Source: Sambucus nigra
Taxonomy: Eukaryota; Streptophyta; Magnoliopsida; Dipsacales; Adoxaceae
DNA length: 64,000 nt
Direction: 5' to 3'
Assembly (NCBI GenBank): GCA_949130495.1
Contig: OX422207.1
Span: 788,320,384-788,384,383, forward strand
In this document: piece by piece, positions 22,138 to 34,252 of the stretch
Layout of the letters: each line of letters starts with the position of its first letter
Numbering within the stretch: the stretch's first letter is position 1
The notes under the pieces: model-generated
Told to the model about the DNA's origin: nothing
What the model saw: the letters and a program-made list of their open reading frames with translations, nothing else
The model's database searches: none
Program-made: the position numbers and the translations under genes

Positions 22138-22489
22138 ATTAGGGGTGAAAATGAGGTGAGCCAAGCCGAGCTTAAGACTGCTAAAGCTTGGTTTGTAAAT
22201 GTAAATGAGCCTAAAAGTATGTTCAAGATCGGTTCATTTATCCTACGATCCAAGCTCGAACGAGCTTCTAAGTAAGCGAATACGAGCCGAGCTCGAGTAG
22301 CTTGGTTATTTTACACTAGTCTAATATGGATATCGATGATAGAGCCGAATCCGAACCGAGCTCAATAAGATAATGATCTTAAATTTTTGTTCAAGCTTGG
22401 CTCATTTATTTTACGAGCTAGTCTCGAACGAACTTTTTTTCGAACGAACACGATCCGAGCTCGAGTAGCTTGGTTCATTTTACAGCCCT
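22138..22489 (+). mobile_element. 352-bp hAT-like MITE
   Basis: Ends are imperfect inverted repeats: TAGGGGTGAAAATGAG on the left against AGGGCTGTAAAATGAACC read from the right. The interior repeats CGAGC/GCTCG units (CCGAGCTCGAGTAGCTTGG). The 7 bp ACACCCC occur on both sides (22131-22137 and 22490-22496), which fits the 7-8 bp duplications of hAT elements. No coding capacity. Confidence 0.7.
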
Positions 22490-23371
22490 ACACCCCGTAC
22501 TTTTAGGGATAATTAAATTTCATAAGTGGGCGTAATTTGGAGATTAAGGGAAATTCTTTGAATAGTAATTTTGGGATTTATGAACATTTGATTATTACTG
22601 GTGTGTGTTTCATTTACTTTTGAGACTAAGTAAATGAGTTGGATTATTTTAAGTACATGTCGCAGTCGGGTAAAGCGACAAAGGATAATATTTTAATTGG
22701 AAAACCCGTATTGAGACGTGTTGGTTTTAATTAGTGAATTGTAGTTAAGTGACTCAGATGGAGATTTCGAGTGCGCGATTTGTTTCGAAATGACAGAGAT
22801 AGTCAAAATAGATTAGCCAGGAGTAGTGTTTCGATTCCGGGAATTTTTGGACCAGTAGGGACTCGTAATTGAGTAAATGAGTCATTTTTTGGTTTAATAG
22901 GAATAAACCATCCTTTCTTGCCCTATGAGACACGAGAGAGTGGGAGAAAAGAAGAGGGGAAAAAGGAAGAGAGAAAAGAGAGACTAAAAGAGGATTTTCG
23001 ACCAAACTCCGTAGGATTCGACTCGAGGTCGTCAAATTTTATCCACGAGGCAAGTGTTTACTTGCTTTATACTTTTGAATGCATATCGCATAACATAATT
23101 GTTGTGTAAAACCACAAAGATTTTTCGGGATGGGTTTTTGTGAATTAAAATGGGTTTTTCGGAAGTTTGACGGGTAAACCCCGGATAATATTCGATTCGA
23201 GGGACTTAGAAATTTATTGAAATTAATTATTGATTATGGGTTCTAGGATGATTAGAACCAATTTCCATTGAATAAAATTAGTTGGTTGTGGTTAAATAAG
23301 GTTGAGAGAATGAGTAAAAATCTTGAGGGTATTTTAATGGCCGAAACAGAGTCTCGGAGAAGAAGACCCCC

Positions 23372-23412
23372 TGATCGATTGATCGATCGATGACCAGAGG
23401 TCGATCGATCGA
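23372..23412. repeat. Paired TCGATCGA palindrome cassette
   Basis: Two blocks of ATCGATCGAT-type sequence flank the spacer GACCAGAGG. In the 5' LTR (about 16633-16645) only TGATCGATC remains between the same flanks. Confidence 0.85.
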
Positions 23413-24259
23413 CCCTTCAGAAAATTTGACAATTTTGAATTCTTTTATGTAAATTGAATAAATTCCAAATTTAATTATTTCTAGATTATTTAATTGAGGA
23501 AATAAATATTCATTTAGGGAATTAACATCTAGCCATTTGAGGAATTTATGGGGGGGCTAGGAGGGTGCTATAATCTTGTGGCACTAAAGGTATATTTTGA
23601 AAAAAATGAATAAATTGAGGAATTAGATATTTGGGGTTCCCAAAAATAGAGTGGGGACCTCTAAATTATTATTTGAGATAAATGTAGACCTTGGGTTCGT
23701 GGAAAATGGAATCCACGACTTATCTAATTTAAGTGTGTTTGGGGATGAATATTTCTTGGGATAGATTTGATGGGCGATTAGGCATATATAATTGTGCGCG
23801 TAGAAAATTATGACACCCCACCTAGTAAAATATCGTGCGATCACTCCTATATCAAATTATAACAGGAGTCTCATATGGATCGTTCTTAGCATCACTGTCG
23901 AAAACTAATTTAATTACTAATAACCTATTAGGCTGGCGTCAAAATTTTTACTTAACAACTTGTTTTAAACAACTGCTAAATTAAAACACCCACATAGTTT
24001 ATATGAATGAAACTGAAATGAAATAAAATAATCGAACACTCGGTTCAAATATGATACAACCAAATCGAATTCCGCACTAAAAGGCGGTAAAAGAATAAAT
24101 AAATTCAATTGGGTTGTTAGCCCGAATGTTTATACAGTACCTCTTATCTAGAGTACAAGGATAGAATAGTCTATTAAGAACCTGCCTGCATCCACAACTG
24201 CTGCAGCAGACGTTTGACTCGAAGGAAGTGTCATCCAGGTGTCCCTGTGTCTGGACACC

Positions 24260-24273
24260 TATATATATATATA
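24260..24273. repeat. (AT)n microsatellite, LTR site 2
   Basis: Shortest allele of this site (14 bp), after GTGTCTGGACACC of the LARD2 left LTR. Confidence 0.85.
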
Positions 24274-24564
24274 GCAAGAGAGAAAAAGTAGATAAACGGG
24301 TCAAAGCCCGAGTTTTGAAAATATTTAGCAAGTGCATAAATGCTTTATTTTAAAAAAAATAGATTTGTCTCATATTTAAATTTGGTATCACACTCCCATG
24401 AGATACCCCTCACCCCTCTTCGAATAGTGCACTCCTATCGCATCCTAACAAAGTACCCTAGTCAAGCTACCATGTCTAACTAGTCTGTTATCCAAACTTC
24501 TAACAACCCTAGTTATGCCAAGTACTAAGGGCTAGAATTCTCCCCAGTCTCAACACTATGCCAT

Positions 24565-24613
24565 GTTCGTGCGTGGGGTATCTCACAGAGCGAAATCCAA
24601 ACAAGGAACCCCC
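24565..24613 (-). repeat. Conserved ~45-bp LARD motif (LARD2 left LTR)
   Basis: Plus strand shows GTTCGTGCGTGGGG...GCGAAATCCAAACAAGGAAC, the complement of the LARD1 motif. Confidence 0.8.
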
Positions 24614-24734
24614 CCCGATACACTACTACGCAGTAAGGTCGATCGTCAAGATCCGTTAGACCCTCAGTACACAACGTATATACATACTATGTAAAGATAT
24701 ACATAACATACTTATTTTAATATACACAATTCAA

Positions 24735-25015
24735 TATACATCCGGATAATATCTCCCGGACTGAGGTTTATTCTATTCATCTTTATAATACACATCCGGA
24801 TCTATCTCCCGGACTGAGGATTCATTTACTAAATATTTATAAATTCAATTTCATTTCAAAACTTTCTATTTCCCTTCTTCTATCCAGAAATATATTTAAA
24901 GCAAGTTTTATTATCATAAAAATGCTTTTCCGTTTCATAACATCCCATTTCCCTTCTTCCATCCAGGAAATGTATTTAACTTCCCATTTCCCTTCTTCCA
25001 TCCAGGAAATGTATT
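24735..25015. repeat. Short tandem repeats in LARD2 LTR
   Basis: CATCCGGAT...CTCCCGGACTGAGG occurs twice (about 24738 and 24792), and TTTCCCTTCTTCCATCCAG three times (about 24870-24995). The right LTR repeats the pattern at 30700-30970. LARD1 LTRs lack the expansion. Confidence 0.8.
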
Positions 25016-25528
25016 TAAAGCTATTTTATTATCATAAAATGCTTTAACACTAATAATGTCCCACATTATTGAGAATAGTTATATTACATATCATATAATG
25101 TCTTCTAAGACCGTCCGTCCGAGTTTCCCCACTGTGCGCGCCCCTAAATGGCTATCATCTTCCAGGGCCTATCAATCAAGACAACCTGGGATCCTACAAC
25201 GCAAGACGCCGGGAAGCAGCCATATGCCTGCGGGAGAGTCATAACCACACCCATATTTACCTTACTAGCGCAGAAAACATACAATAATCGTTCATATGGC
25301 CTAGGACTATATCCACCCTGCATTCATTAGCCAGGGGGCTTCAGCTTACGTGCGAAACTTCCCTTATGATAGCGATTTAGAGAGGTGTGTATACATAAAT
25401 TATCATTTATGAAAATCATTTCTTTTTCCATTTGAAAACATTCATTTTGTTCATTTTCAAAAGTCATTTATATAATATCATATATATACTTTAATCACAT
25501 AGTATATATAAACCATATATTCCTCCTC

Positions 25529-25529
<1 letters not shown>

Positions 25530-25598
<69 letters not shown>
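25530..25598. repeat. (AT)n microsatellite, LTR site 1
   Basis: Pure AT run before GGCCATAATTTCC in the LARD2 left LTR. Confidence 0.9.
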
Positions 25599-25601
<3 letters not shown>

Positions 25602-26226
25602 CATAATTTCCAATCACATCTAGCGATGACCAATAATCCAAAAGATTCTCTCAAAGAATCATAATCATGCATTCATATACGCATGATACTATACCCAAAG
25701 TATTTCCTCTCTTTATGAATAATAAATACCTTATTCTCTTCTGAAGATTTAGCGGATTTCTCCAAATATACTGATTCACTTTAAGTGAATACATATACCC
25801 CCAATTACATCCTAATAATCTTGTAAGATTCGCTCAACCAATATCAATATAATTATGTTTTCCTACGCGCATAATTATATAGGCCTAAATACCCTACCGA
25901 AATATCTCAGGGATTATTCTCCCCCGAATACCCTTAAATTAAATAGGTTATGTATTTCCTTCCCACAAACCCAAGGACTACATTTGGCTCAAATAGTGAT
26001 CTAGAGGTCCCCACTCTATATTTAGGAACCCCTAATATTTATCTCAAAATAATTCTAGCCTTAATTCTCCCAATATCAGGTTTGATTTCTAACTAATGAT
26101 TTCGATCTCAGACAGCTTTCCGTAGAAAAATCACTATAAATCCAAAAAAAAATTAGAAATATAAGAGGTCAGTGCCCACGCGACCGTATCGAGAAGCTAT
26201 ACAATTTTTATTTTTTGACCAAGAGC

Positions 26227-26261
26227 CGAATCGATTCGACTCTAGGCCGAATCGATTCGGC
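26227..26261. repeat. Paired CGAATCGATTCG palindromes
   Basis: A 12-bp palindrome at 26227-26238 and a 16-bp one (GCCGAATCGATTCGGC, 26246-26261) are separated by ACTCTAG. They sit where LARD1 has its TCGATCGA pair, next to the same TTCTCCGAGAC...CGGCCATTAAA flank. Confidence 0.9.
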
Positions 26262-26727
26262 AAGCACGCTGGCTATTGTTCATCGTCTTCTCCGAGACTG
26301 TTTCGGCCATTAAAGATTCTCCCAAGCTTTTGTCTCCTCTCCCAACGTCCTACAACCTCAACCAGCTACTCCTAATCATATAAAAATGGTTCTTAACGTC
26401 CAAGAACCCAAAACCAATAATTAATTTCGATTAATTTCTAAGTTTCTCCGATTAAAAAATTATTGGGGTTTATTCGTTTTAACTCTCGAAAATTCGTTTT
26501 ATCCACGAAAACCCAACCCAAAATTATTAGGGTTTGTTAATACCAAACTATGATATGAGATTTATGATCAAAAGTAAATAAATCAAGTAAACACTTACCT
26601 CGTGGATAAAATTCGACGATCCCGAGTCGAGTCCGGCGGAGTTTGGCCCGAAATCTCCTTTTCTCCTCTTTTTCTTCCTTCCTCTCTCTCTTCTCTCTTT
26701 TATTTATCTTTTCTTTCTATTCTCTCC

Positions 26728-26742
26728 CTCCTTATATAAGGA
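26728..26742 (-). promoter_or_regulatory. TATA box of LARD2 left LTR
   Basis: CTCCTTATATAAGGAG is palindromic. On the minus strand it follows AAACCCTTTT and is followed by a purine-rich leader, as in LARD1 at 16184. Confidence 0.5.
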
Positions 26743-27173
26743 GAAAAGGGTTTATACCCCTTAAAACCCCAAAATGACTCGTTTTCTCAATTTCGAGCCC
26801 TTTTAACTCTAAAATTCTCCGAAACTCAATTTCGACAATCGGACACTCTTTTTCGACTATCTTAGCCATTTCGAGACGCACCGCGTAGTCAAAATTGCCA
26901 TCCGAGGTACTTGACCGCAACCCCCTATTTTAACCCAATACATCTCCCCACGGGTTTTCCAACTAAACTCTTACCTTTTGTCGCTTCACTCAACTGCGAC
27001 ATAAAATTAAAATACTCCAATTCATTTACTTAGTACCAAAAGTAAATATACCATTATCGAAAATCATCAAATCCTCAAAAATCCCAAAAATTACTATTTC
27101 GAGAAATTCCTTCAATCTCCAATTTATACCTAATCATGGAATTTAATAATCACCAAAAGGACAGGTTGTTACA

Positions 27174-27205
27174 TACTCCCCCCCCCCCCCCCCCCCCCTT
27201 ACAAT
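27174..27205 (-). promoter_or_regulatory. LARD2 polypurine tract with 21-G run
   Basis: On the plus strand TACT is followed by 21 consecutive C (27178-27198) and TTACAAT. On the minus strand this is TTGTAA, G21, AGTA, then the LTR. LARD1 has only AAGAGGGGAG here. Confidence 0.85.
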
Positions 27206-27803
27206 GGAATTTCGTCCTTGAAATTCGGATATAACCTACGCCACCAAACTATGACCACCAATTCCACTACATCTTAGTACCCCCAAAATCAAAAGGTGTT
27301 AACATGATGGTTCCTAATCATATTCCACCTATCTCAAGGTGTAATCAAATGTACTAGCTTCACCACAAGATCATCTAAATTCCCTCCTGCTAACGCACAA
27401 TAACGACGTTCCATCTCACACCCTCTAAACCCATTCGTGACTTCCTTACGGCATAAACTCCAACTTTATACACTAAACCTCTTCTACTTTAGGAAGTATA
27501 TAAAACCAACTTACTAAGGTGCCCATACACCTTTTTAAACTGTGTACATCTGCACATCCATTGTGAACGCTCAACACGTAACACTCTCTCTAAATAAAGG
27601 TCTCATTTCCTCGGTGTAATACTCACACATGGGTCCTCCCAACCCGCGAAGTCCTAATTCTTCTTACCTCGGCGCCACTAACTCTAGTAAACTTACATCC
27701 TAACAATGCTACGGTCTAAGTGTTACCCTACCTAAGCGAAAAAAGTACAATCCTAAGTATCCCTAGTCCCCAAGGCCTCACTCAAATTCCGACATTTTCT
27801 TGG

Positions 27804-27850
27804 TTTCATGCGTGGGACGTCTCGCAAAGCGAAATCCAGATAAGGAACCC
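27804..27850 (-). repeat. Conserved ~45-bp LARD motif (LARD2 internal b)
   Basis: Plus strand reads GGTTTCATGCGTGGGACGTC...GCGAAATCC...AAGGAACCC, complement of the motif. Confidence 0.8.
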
Positions 27851-28303
27851 TCCCGTTACACTACTCCCTCGCGTTGTCGATCATCGAGATATAGCTACCT
27901 AAGGCACACCAGCGGGACATCCTAATTCCTATATCACTAACCTACGAACTCATTTCTACCATTCTAACTTTCCACCTATACGAAAAGGAAAATCTAACTA
28001 ATCGAAGTGCCCACTTTCTGTAAAAGCGTCACGAACATCATACCCAAAACATACCTCCTTATAATTTGCCTTTTCATTACGGCCTGACTATAATCCTCGA
28101 ATCAATTTCTCTAAGTTCTACTTCACCCACCCACTTGTGGTGAGATGACCACTTTAGTGCTTTTCCATAGCACATTATTTCCATAAGCATACCATTATTA
28201 GATGGCTCATAGTTTATAGTGTTTCATCTACACTATAGGACTTTTCCACAAAATCAATATCCTCGCATCCTATAACATCTTCCCACTCCCGACGTCGTTA
28301 AGG

Positions 28304-28350
28304 TTCGTTCATGGAGCGTCTTGCAAAGCGAAATCCAAACAAGGAACCCC
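28304..28350 (-). repeat. Conserved ~45-bp LARD motif (LARD2 internal a)
   Basis: Plus strand reads GTTCATGGAGCGTC...GCGAAATCCAAACAAGGAAC; the following bases include ACTACTTAACTTTGTCGG, parallel to LARD1 copy a. Confidence 0.8.
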
Positions 28351-29698
28351 TTCATACACTACTACTTAACTTTGTCGGTCGTGGAGGTCCGTTAACCTAC
28401 ACATATGCAACCGGGATACCCTATCCCCTCTCTTAATAGAATGTGGTCTGAACTCCTTTCTTCTATCCAGGAGCCACACCACTAAGCGCTCACACCACAC
28501 TCAGTCCTTGCGCAATCAATAGTGATCTTAAACTCACAGCTCAACAATAATCCTTGCATATCTTAAATCATATCTATAAGGTCGCCACATACTCACATCA
28601 TAATAATGGAACCTCTACTCATCGAAGTTCCATCTACCCATAACAATAAAGGCGAACTCAACCTGTATCCAGGTGAGAAATCGCAACAACAACCCGTTCC
28701 ACCCTGGAACCGCAGACACGATAGTCTTGCCATCATTAGCCTACTACTGCTCCGAATATACGATAACATATTATACTCATAATATTACCATACTCGTATA
28801 AACATATAAGACGAGTATCACAAGCCAGATAAATATATATATTTTCAAAATATCAATACCCGCGTTTATGGTGAATGAAGAAAATATAACTCCGTTACCA
28901 CGGAAAAGCACATAGACCTACATTATAATGTTATCGAGACCGCCACAAAACTCAAATTACACACACGAGTCTAGGTCTAATGAACACTGCGACTTTATCT
29001 AGCCACGCCAATTATACCTCTTCCTTCTGAGGTGAAACTCATAACAATAACTTTGCCTTGCTCCTTACAATCATCTTACTAGTCCTCTTAACTTCTCCGT
29101 TAAAAGGAAACTCCACTACAAGCTTCAACCCTATTTCAATAAATTCCCCAGGTTGATGTCCACCAATGGGATCCTCAAACATACACATTTTCCATATCAC
29201 TCTTTATCCACCGTCGGCCTCTGGCCGATACTTAAGTGAATAATACAAAACAACAATCTTTTCAATCCTGCTAAATCATGGGGACTCACAGTTAAAACTA
29301 TCTGTAAGATCCCTTTCGAACCCTTATCGTCACTGGGAAATTCAACTTTAGTATCACTCTCTACTGTGGCGGTACTACGGTACTCATAACTACTATACTG
29401 TAGTAGTCACAACCAAAATCCTTAACAATTTCCACAAAGGGAGTGAACTCTACTACGGTCCTCGTTCCCAACTTCTACCAGCTGCTCCAGCCAAGCCCCA
29501 CCTCCTGCTGTCGTCCCAGCCCCGCACACGAATCTCAAATGAGCACTCAAAATATTTACATAATCTTATACTATAGCAGAAGAACGAAATCTCACAAGAG
29601 AAACCAACAATCCCAATCCTGAGGCTCTATATCAAATCGAGAGCAACGTTGAAAGCGTAGTACATCCGCACAGATTCCTAAGGACACTAGAACCTGAT

Positions 29699-29710
29699 GC
29701 TCTGATACCA
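29699..29710 (-). promoter_or_regulatory. Primer-binding site of LARD2 (iMet tRNA)
   Basis: GCTCTGATACCA on the plus strand is the exact complement of TGGTATCAGAGC, the site for plant initiator-Met tRNA, 2 nt from the LTR. Confidence 0.9.
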
Positions 29711-30161
29711 TCTGTGACACCCCACCTAATAAAATACCGGGCGATCACTCCTATATCCAATTATAACAGGAGTCTCATATGGATAATTCTTAGCATCACT
29801 GTCAAAAACTAATTTAATTACTAATAACCTATTAGGCTAGCGTCAAAATTTTTACTTAACTACTCTTTTTAAATAATTACTAAATTAAAACATCCGCACA
29901 GTTTATATGAATGAAACTGAAATGAAATAAAATAACCGCACACTCGGTTCAAATATGATACAACCAAATCTAATGCCACACTAAAATGCGGTTAAATAAT
30001 AAATAATTGTAATTGGATTGTTAACCCAAATGTTTATACAGTACCTCCTATCTAGAGTACAAGGATAGAAGCATCTATCGAGAACCTGCCTGTATCCACA
30101 GCTGCTGCAGCAGACGTCTGACTCGAAAGAAGTGTCATCCAGGCGTCCCTGCATCTGGACA

Positions 30162-30163
<2 letters not shown>

Positions 30164-30237
<74 letters not shown>
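30164..30237. repeat. (AT)n microsatellite, LTR site 2
   Basis: 74-bp AT run in the LARD2 right LTR, compared with 14 bp in its left LTR. Confidence 0.9.
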
Positions 30238-30238
<1 letters not shown>

Positions 30239-30527
30239 CAAGAGAGGAAAAGTAGATAAACGGGTCAGATCCCGAGTTTTGAAAATATTTAGCAAGTGCA
30301 TAAATGCTTTATTTAAAAAAAATAGATTTGTCTCATATTTAAATTTGGTATCGCACTCCCATGAGATACCCCTCACCTCTTTTCTAATAGTGCACTCCTA
30401 TCGCATCCTAACAAAGTACCCTAGTCAAGCTACCCTGCCTAACTAGTCTATTATCCAAACTTCTAAGAACCCAAGTTATCCCAAGTACTAAGGGCTAGAC
30501 TTCTCCCCAGTCTCAACACTATGCCAT

Positions 30528-30576
30528 GTTTGTGCGTGGGGTCTCTCGCAGAGAGAAATCCAAACAAGGACCCCCC
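30528..30576 (-). repeat. Conserved ~45-bp LARD motif (LARD2 right LTR)
   Basis: Plus strand reads TTTGTGCGTGGGGTCTCTCG...GAAATCCAAACAAGGACCCC. Confidence 0.75.
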
Positions 30577-31462
30577 GATACACTACTACGCGGCAAGGTC
30601 AATCATCGAGATCCATTAGACCCTCAGTACACAACGTATATACATACTATGTAAAGATATACATAACATACTTATTCTAATATACACAATTCAATATACA
30701 TCCGGATAATATCTCTCGGACTGAGGTTTATTCTATTCATCTTTATAATACACATCCGAATCTATCTCCCGGACTGAGTATTCATTTACAAAATATTTAC
30801 CAATTCAATTTCATTTCAAAACTTTTTATTTCCCTTCTTCTATCCAGAAAATATATTGAAAGCAAGTTTTATTATCATAAAAATGATTTTTCATTTCATA
30901 ACATCCCATTTCCCTTCTTCCATCCAGGAAATGTATTTAACTTCCCATTTCCCTTCTTCCATCCAGGAAATGTATTTAAAACCATTTTATTATCATAAAA
31001 TGCATTAACACTAATAATGTCCCACATTATTGAGAATAGTTATATTACATATCATATAACGTCTTCTAAGACCGTCCGTCCGAGTTTCCCCACTGTGCGC
31101 GCCCCTAAATGGCTATCATCTTCCAGGGCCTATCAATCAAGACAACCTGGGATCCTACAACGCAAGACGTCGGGAAGCGGCCATATGCCTATGGGAGAGT
31201 CATAACCACACCCAGAATTACCTCACCAGTGCATAAAACTTACAATAATCGCTCATATGGCCTAGGACTATATCCACCCTGCATTCATTAGCCAGGGGGC
31301 TTCACCTTACGCGTGCAACTTCCCTTATGATAGCGATTTAAAGAGGTGTGTATACATAAATTATCATTTATGAAAATAATTTCTTTTTCCATTTGAAAAC
31401 AATCATTTTGTTCATTTTCAAAAGTCATGTATATCATATCATATATATACTTTAATCACATA

Positions 31463-31559
<97 letters not shown>

Positions 31560-31569
31560 TGTGTGTGTG
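31463..31569. repeat. (AT)n(GT)n microsatellite, LTR site 1
   Basis: AT run turning into a GT run before GGCCATAATTGCC. The left LTR of the same element has only AT here. Confidence 0.9.
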
Positions 31570-33541
31570 GCCATAATTGCCAATCACATCTAGCGATGAC
31601 CAATAATCCCAAAGATTCTCTCAAAGAATCATAATCGAGAATTCATATACGCATGATACTATACCCAAAGTATTTCCTCTCTTTATGAATAATAAATACC
31701 TTATTCTCTTATGAAGATTTAGCGGATTTCTCCAAATATACTGATTCACTCTTAGTGAATACATATATTCTCAATTCCATCCTAATAATCTCGTAGGATT
31801 CGCTCAACCAATATCAATGTAATTATGTTTTCCTACGCGCATAATTATATAGGCCTAAATGCCCTACCGAAATATCTTAGGGATTATTCTCCCCCGAATA
31901 CCCTTAAATTAAATAGGTTGTGGATTTCCTTCCCATAAACCCAAGGACTACATGTTACTCAAATAGTGATCTAGAGGTCCCCACTATATATTTAGGAACC
32001 CCTAATATTTATCTACAAACAATTCTAGGCTTAATTCTCCCAATATTAGGTTTGATTTCTAACTAACGATTTCGATCTCGGACACCTTTCCGTAGAAAAA
32101 TCACTATAAATCCAAAACAAATCAGAAAAATACGCGGTTAGCACCCACGTGACCGTATCAAAAATATCTACAATTTTCATTTTTTGACCAGGAGCCAAAT
32201 CGATTCGCCTCTAGGCCGAATCGATTCGGCAAGCACGCTCGCTACTGTTCATTGTCTTCTCCGAGAATTTTTCGGCCATTAAATCTTCTCCAAAGCTTTT
32301 GTCTCCTCTCCCAATGTCCTACAACCTCAACCAACTACTCCTAATCATATAAAAATGGTTCTAAACATCCTAGAACCCAAAACCAACAATTAATTTCATT
32401 TAATTTCTAAGTTTCTCCGATTAGAAAATTATTAGGGTTTATTCGTTTTGACTCTCGAAAACCCGTTTTATCCACAAAAACCCAACCCAAAATCTTTAGG
32501 GTTTGTTAATACCAAACTAAGATATGAGATTTATGCTCAAAAGTAAATAAAGCAAGTAAACACTTGCCTCGTGGATAAAATTCGACGATCCCGAGTCGAG
32601 TCTAGTGGAGTTTGGCCCGAAATCTCCTTTTCTCCTCTTTTTCTTCCTTCCTCTCTCTCTTCTCTCTTTTCTTTCTCTTTTCTTTCTATTCTCTCCCTCT
32701 CTCCCTCCTTATATAAGGAGAAAAGGGTTTATACCCCTTAAAACCCAAAAACGACTCGTTTACTCAATTTCGAGCCCTTTTAACTCTAAAATTTCCCGAA
32801 ACTCAATTTCGACAATCGGACACTCTTTTTCGACTATCTCGGCCATTCCGAGACTCAATGCGCAGTCAAAATTCCCATCCAAGGTACTTGACCACAACCC
32901 CCTATTTTAACCCAATACATCTCCCCGCGGGTTTTCCAACTAAACTCTTACCTTTTGTCACTTTACTCAACTGTGACATAAAACTAAAATACTCCAATTC
33001 ATTTTCTTAGTACCAAAAGTAAATATACCACCCATTAAAAATCATCAAATCCTCGAAAATCCCAAAAATTACTATTTCGAGAAATTCCTCAAATCTCCAA
33101 TTTATACCCAATCATGGAATTTAATCATCTCCAAAAGGACGGGTTGTTACAAAAATGTAATTATATAATGATTATGGTTGAGTAAATCCTGCAAGGCGAC
33201 TAGAATGAATTTGGGATATAGGCTTAGGATGATTGAGCGGTTATCCGATACGTCTATTGACGACTGTTAGTATAGGTAATGCGATACCTATGAAACTCAA
33301 ATAAGTTGAGAATATACTTATTTACTTAGTATGAATTGGTATAGTTGGAGAAAATATATAAATCCTTAAACGTGATTACGATGCGAGTCATATTTTAAGT
33401 GAGAGAATACTTATCGGTTTAGTGTTTTAAGTTTGCGAATACTTATATACTATTACGAATGGGAACATTCGGGGTGATTGACTACTACCATATATGAGAT
33501 TGGCAATTATAGCTACGTATATATATTGGAAAGGTGATGTA

Positions 33542-33543
<2 letters not shown>

Positions 33544-33616
<73 letters not shown>
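33544..33616. repeat. (TA)n(TG)n microsatellite, LTR site 1
   Basis: Same LTR position as 17429-17455 but much longer and with a TG half. Confidence 0.9.
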
Positions 33617-33619
<3 letters not shown>

Positions 33620-34205
33620 AACATATTTATATGAAGCATACACCCTCTAATGCTATCATGGGAAGTTGCATGATGTGGGTGAGGCCCCTGGCTTGAGCAG
33701 CAGGGAGCGTGTAGTCCCCAGGTCATAGTGTCCATTTTATGTTGTGTGATTTTTTTATTAGGGGTGAGACGTGGTGGGTATGTTTCGTCTCATTTCTGAG
33801 GAGAAACTGTGATCGCTCCCCATACGTTGTGATTTGGTTTTTACCAAGTGGGTGCGAGAGTCCGACCGCTGGTACCCAGGATGATATGTGAGTGAATCCC
33901 TGGAATATGATAGCATCGAGAGACCGCATACTTGAGTTATAGCTCGTTGGGATGGTTATTATACTTGTGTGTATAGTATATTACCTGTATATGAGGTCCA
34001 GGTTTCATATATCTTAATCTAGAGTAAAGAGATAAATGAATGAAGATTTATCCTCATTCGGGGATATTTGATCCGGACTTAAATTGTGGCTTGTATATTA
34101 AAGTGAGTATTATATTTATATATTTATATGAATATATATATACGTTATGTACTGAGGGCCTAATGGATCTCGACGATCGACATTTCCAGATAGTAGTGTA
34201 TCGAT

Positions 34206-34252
34206 GGGGTTCCTTGTTTGGATTTCGCTTCGCGAGACACCCCACGCACGAA
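34206..34252 (+). repeat. Conserved ~45-bp LARD motif (LARD1 3' LTR)
   Basis: GGGTTCCTTGTTTGGATTTC, then GCTTCGCGAGACACC and CCACGCACGAAC. Confidence 0.8.

Larger units (their letters stand above)
22127..23808 (+). repeat. LARD1 3' LTR, first segment (with MITE inside)
   Basis: Starts TGTAACACCCC, is interrupted at once by a MITE (22138-22489), and resumes GTACTTTTAGGGATAATTAA, parallel to 15760 onward. It stops at AAAAT (23804-23808), where LARD2 is inserted. It keeps a full palindrome cassette at 23372-23412 that the 5' LTR has mostly lost. Confidence 0.8.
23809..27173 (-). repeat. LARD2 3' LTR (3365 bp)
   Basis: On the plus strand it starts TATGACACCCC (one change from TGTGACACCCC) and ends GGTTGTTACA. 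It holds one ~45-bp motif (24565-24613), two TA microsatellites, a CCCTTCTTCCATCCAGGAAA repeat, and paired CGAATCGATTCG palindromes. Confidence 0.85.
27174..29712 (-). other. LARD2 internal region, non-coding
   Basis: No protein domain is readable on either strand. It contains ~45-bp motif copies at 27804-27850 and 28304-28350 (minus strand), 500 bp apart, close to the 476-bp spacing in LARD1. Confidence 0.7.
23809..33151 (-). mobile_element. LARD2: complete non-coding LTR retrotransposon, nested in LARD1
   Basis: Minus orientation, 9343 bp, with the 5-bp target duplication AAAAT at 23804-23808 and 33152-33156. LTRs are 23809-27173 and 29713-33151; the 2.5-kb internal region 27174-29712 has no readable protein. 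The primer-binding site is intact beside the right LTR and the polypurine tract lies beside the left LTR, fixing the orientation. The LTRs are related to LARD1 but form a distinct subfamily with extra internal repeats. Confidence 0.9.
29713..33151 (-). repeat. LARD2 5' LTR (3439 bp)
   Basis: Plus strand starts TGTGACACCCC and ends GGTTGTTACA. It aligns throughout with the left LTR with scattered substitutions and microsatellite length changes. It carries the ~45-bp motif at 30528-30576 and a palindrome pair at about 32195-32230, the first member of which has decayed. Confidence 0.85.

Noticed and set aside
29699..29710. A tRNA gene
   Set aside because: Only the 12-nt complement of the tRNA 3' end is present; it is a primer-binding site.
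30132..30446. Open reading frames rich in Tyr-Ile or Thr-His across AT/GT microsatellites (also near 25500, 31450, 33500, 34550, 41700, 49200)
   Set aside because: They are translations of dinucleotide repeats inside LTRs or next to LINEs and have no domain.
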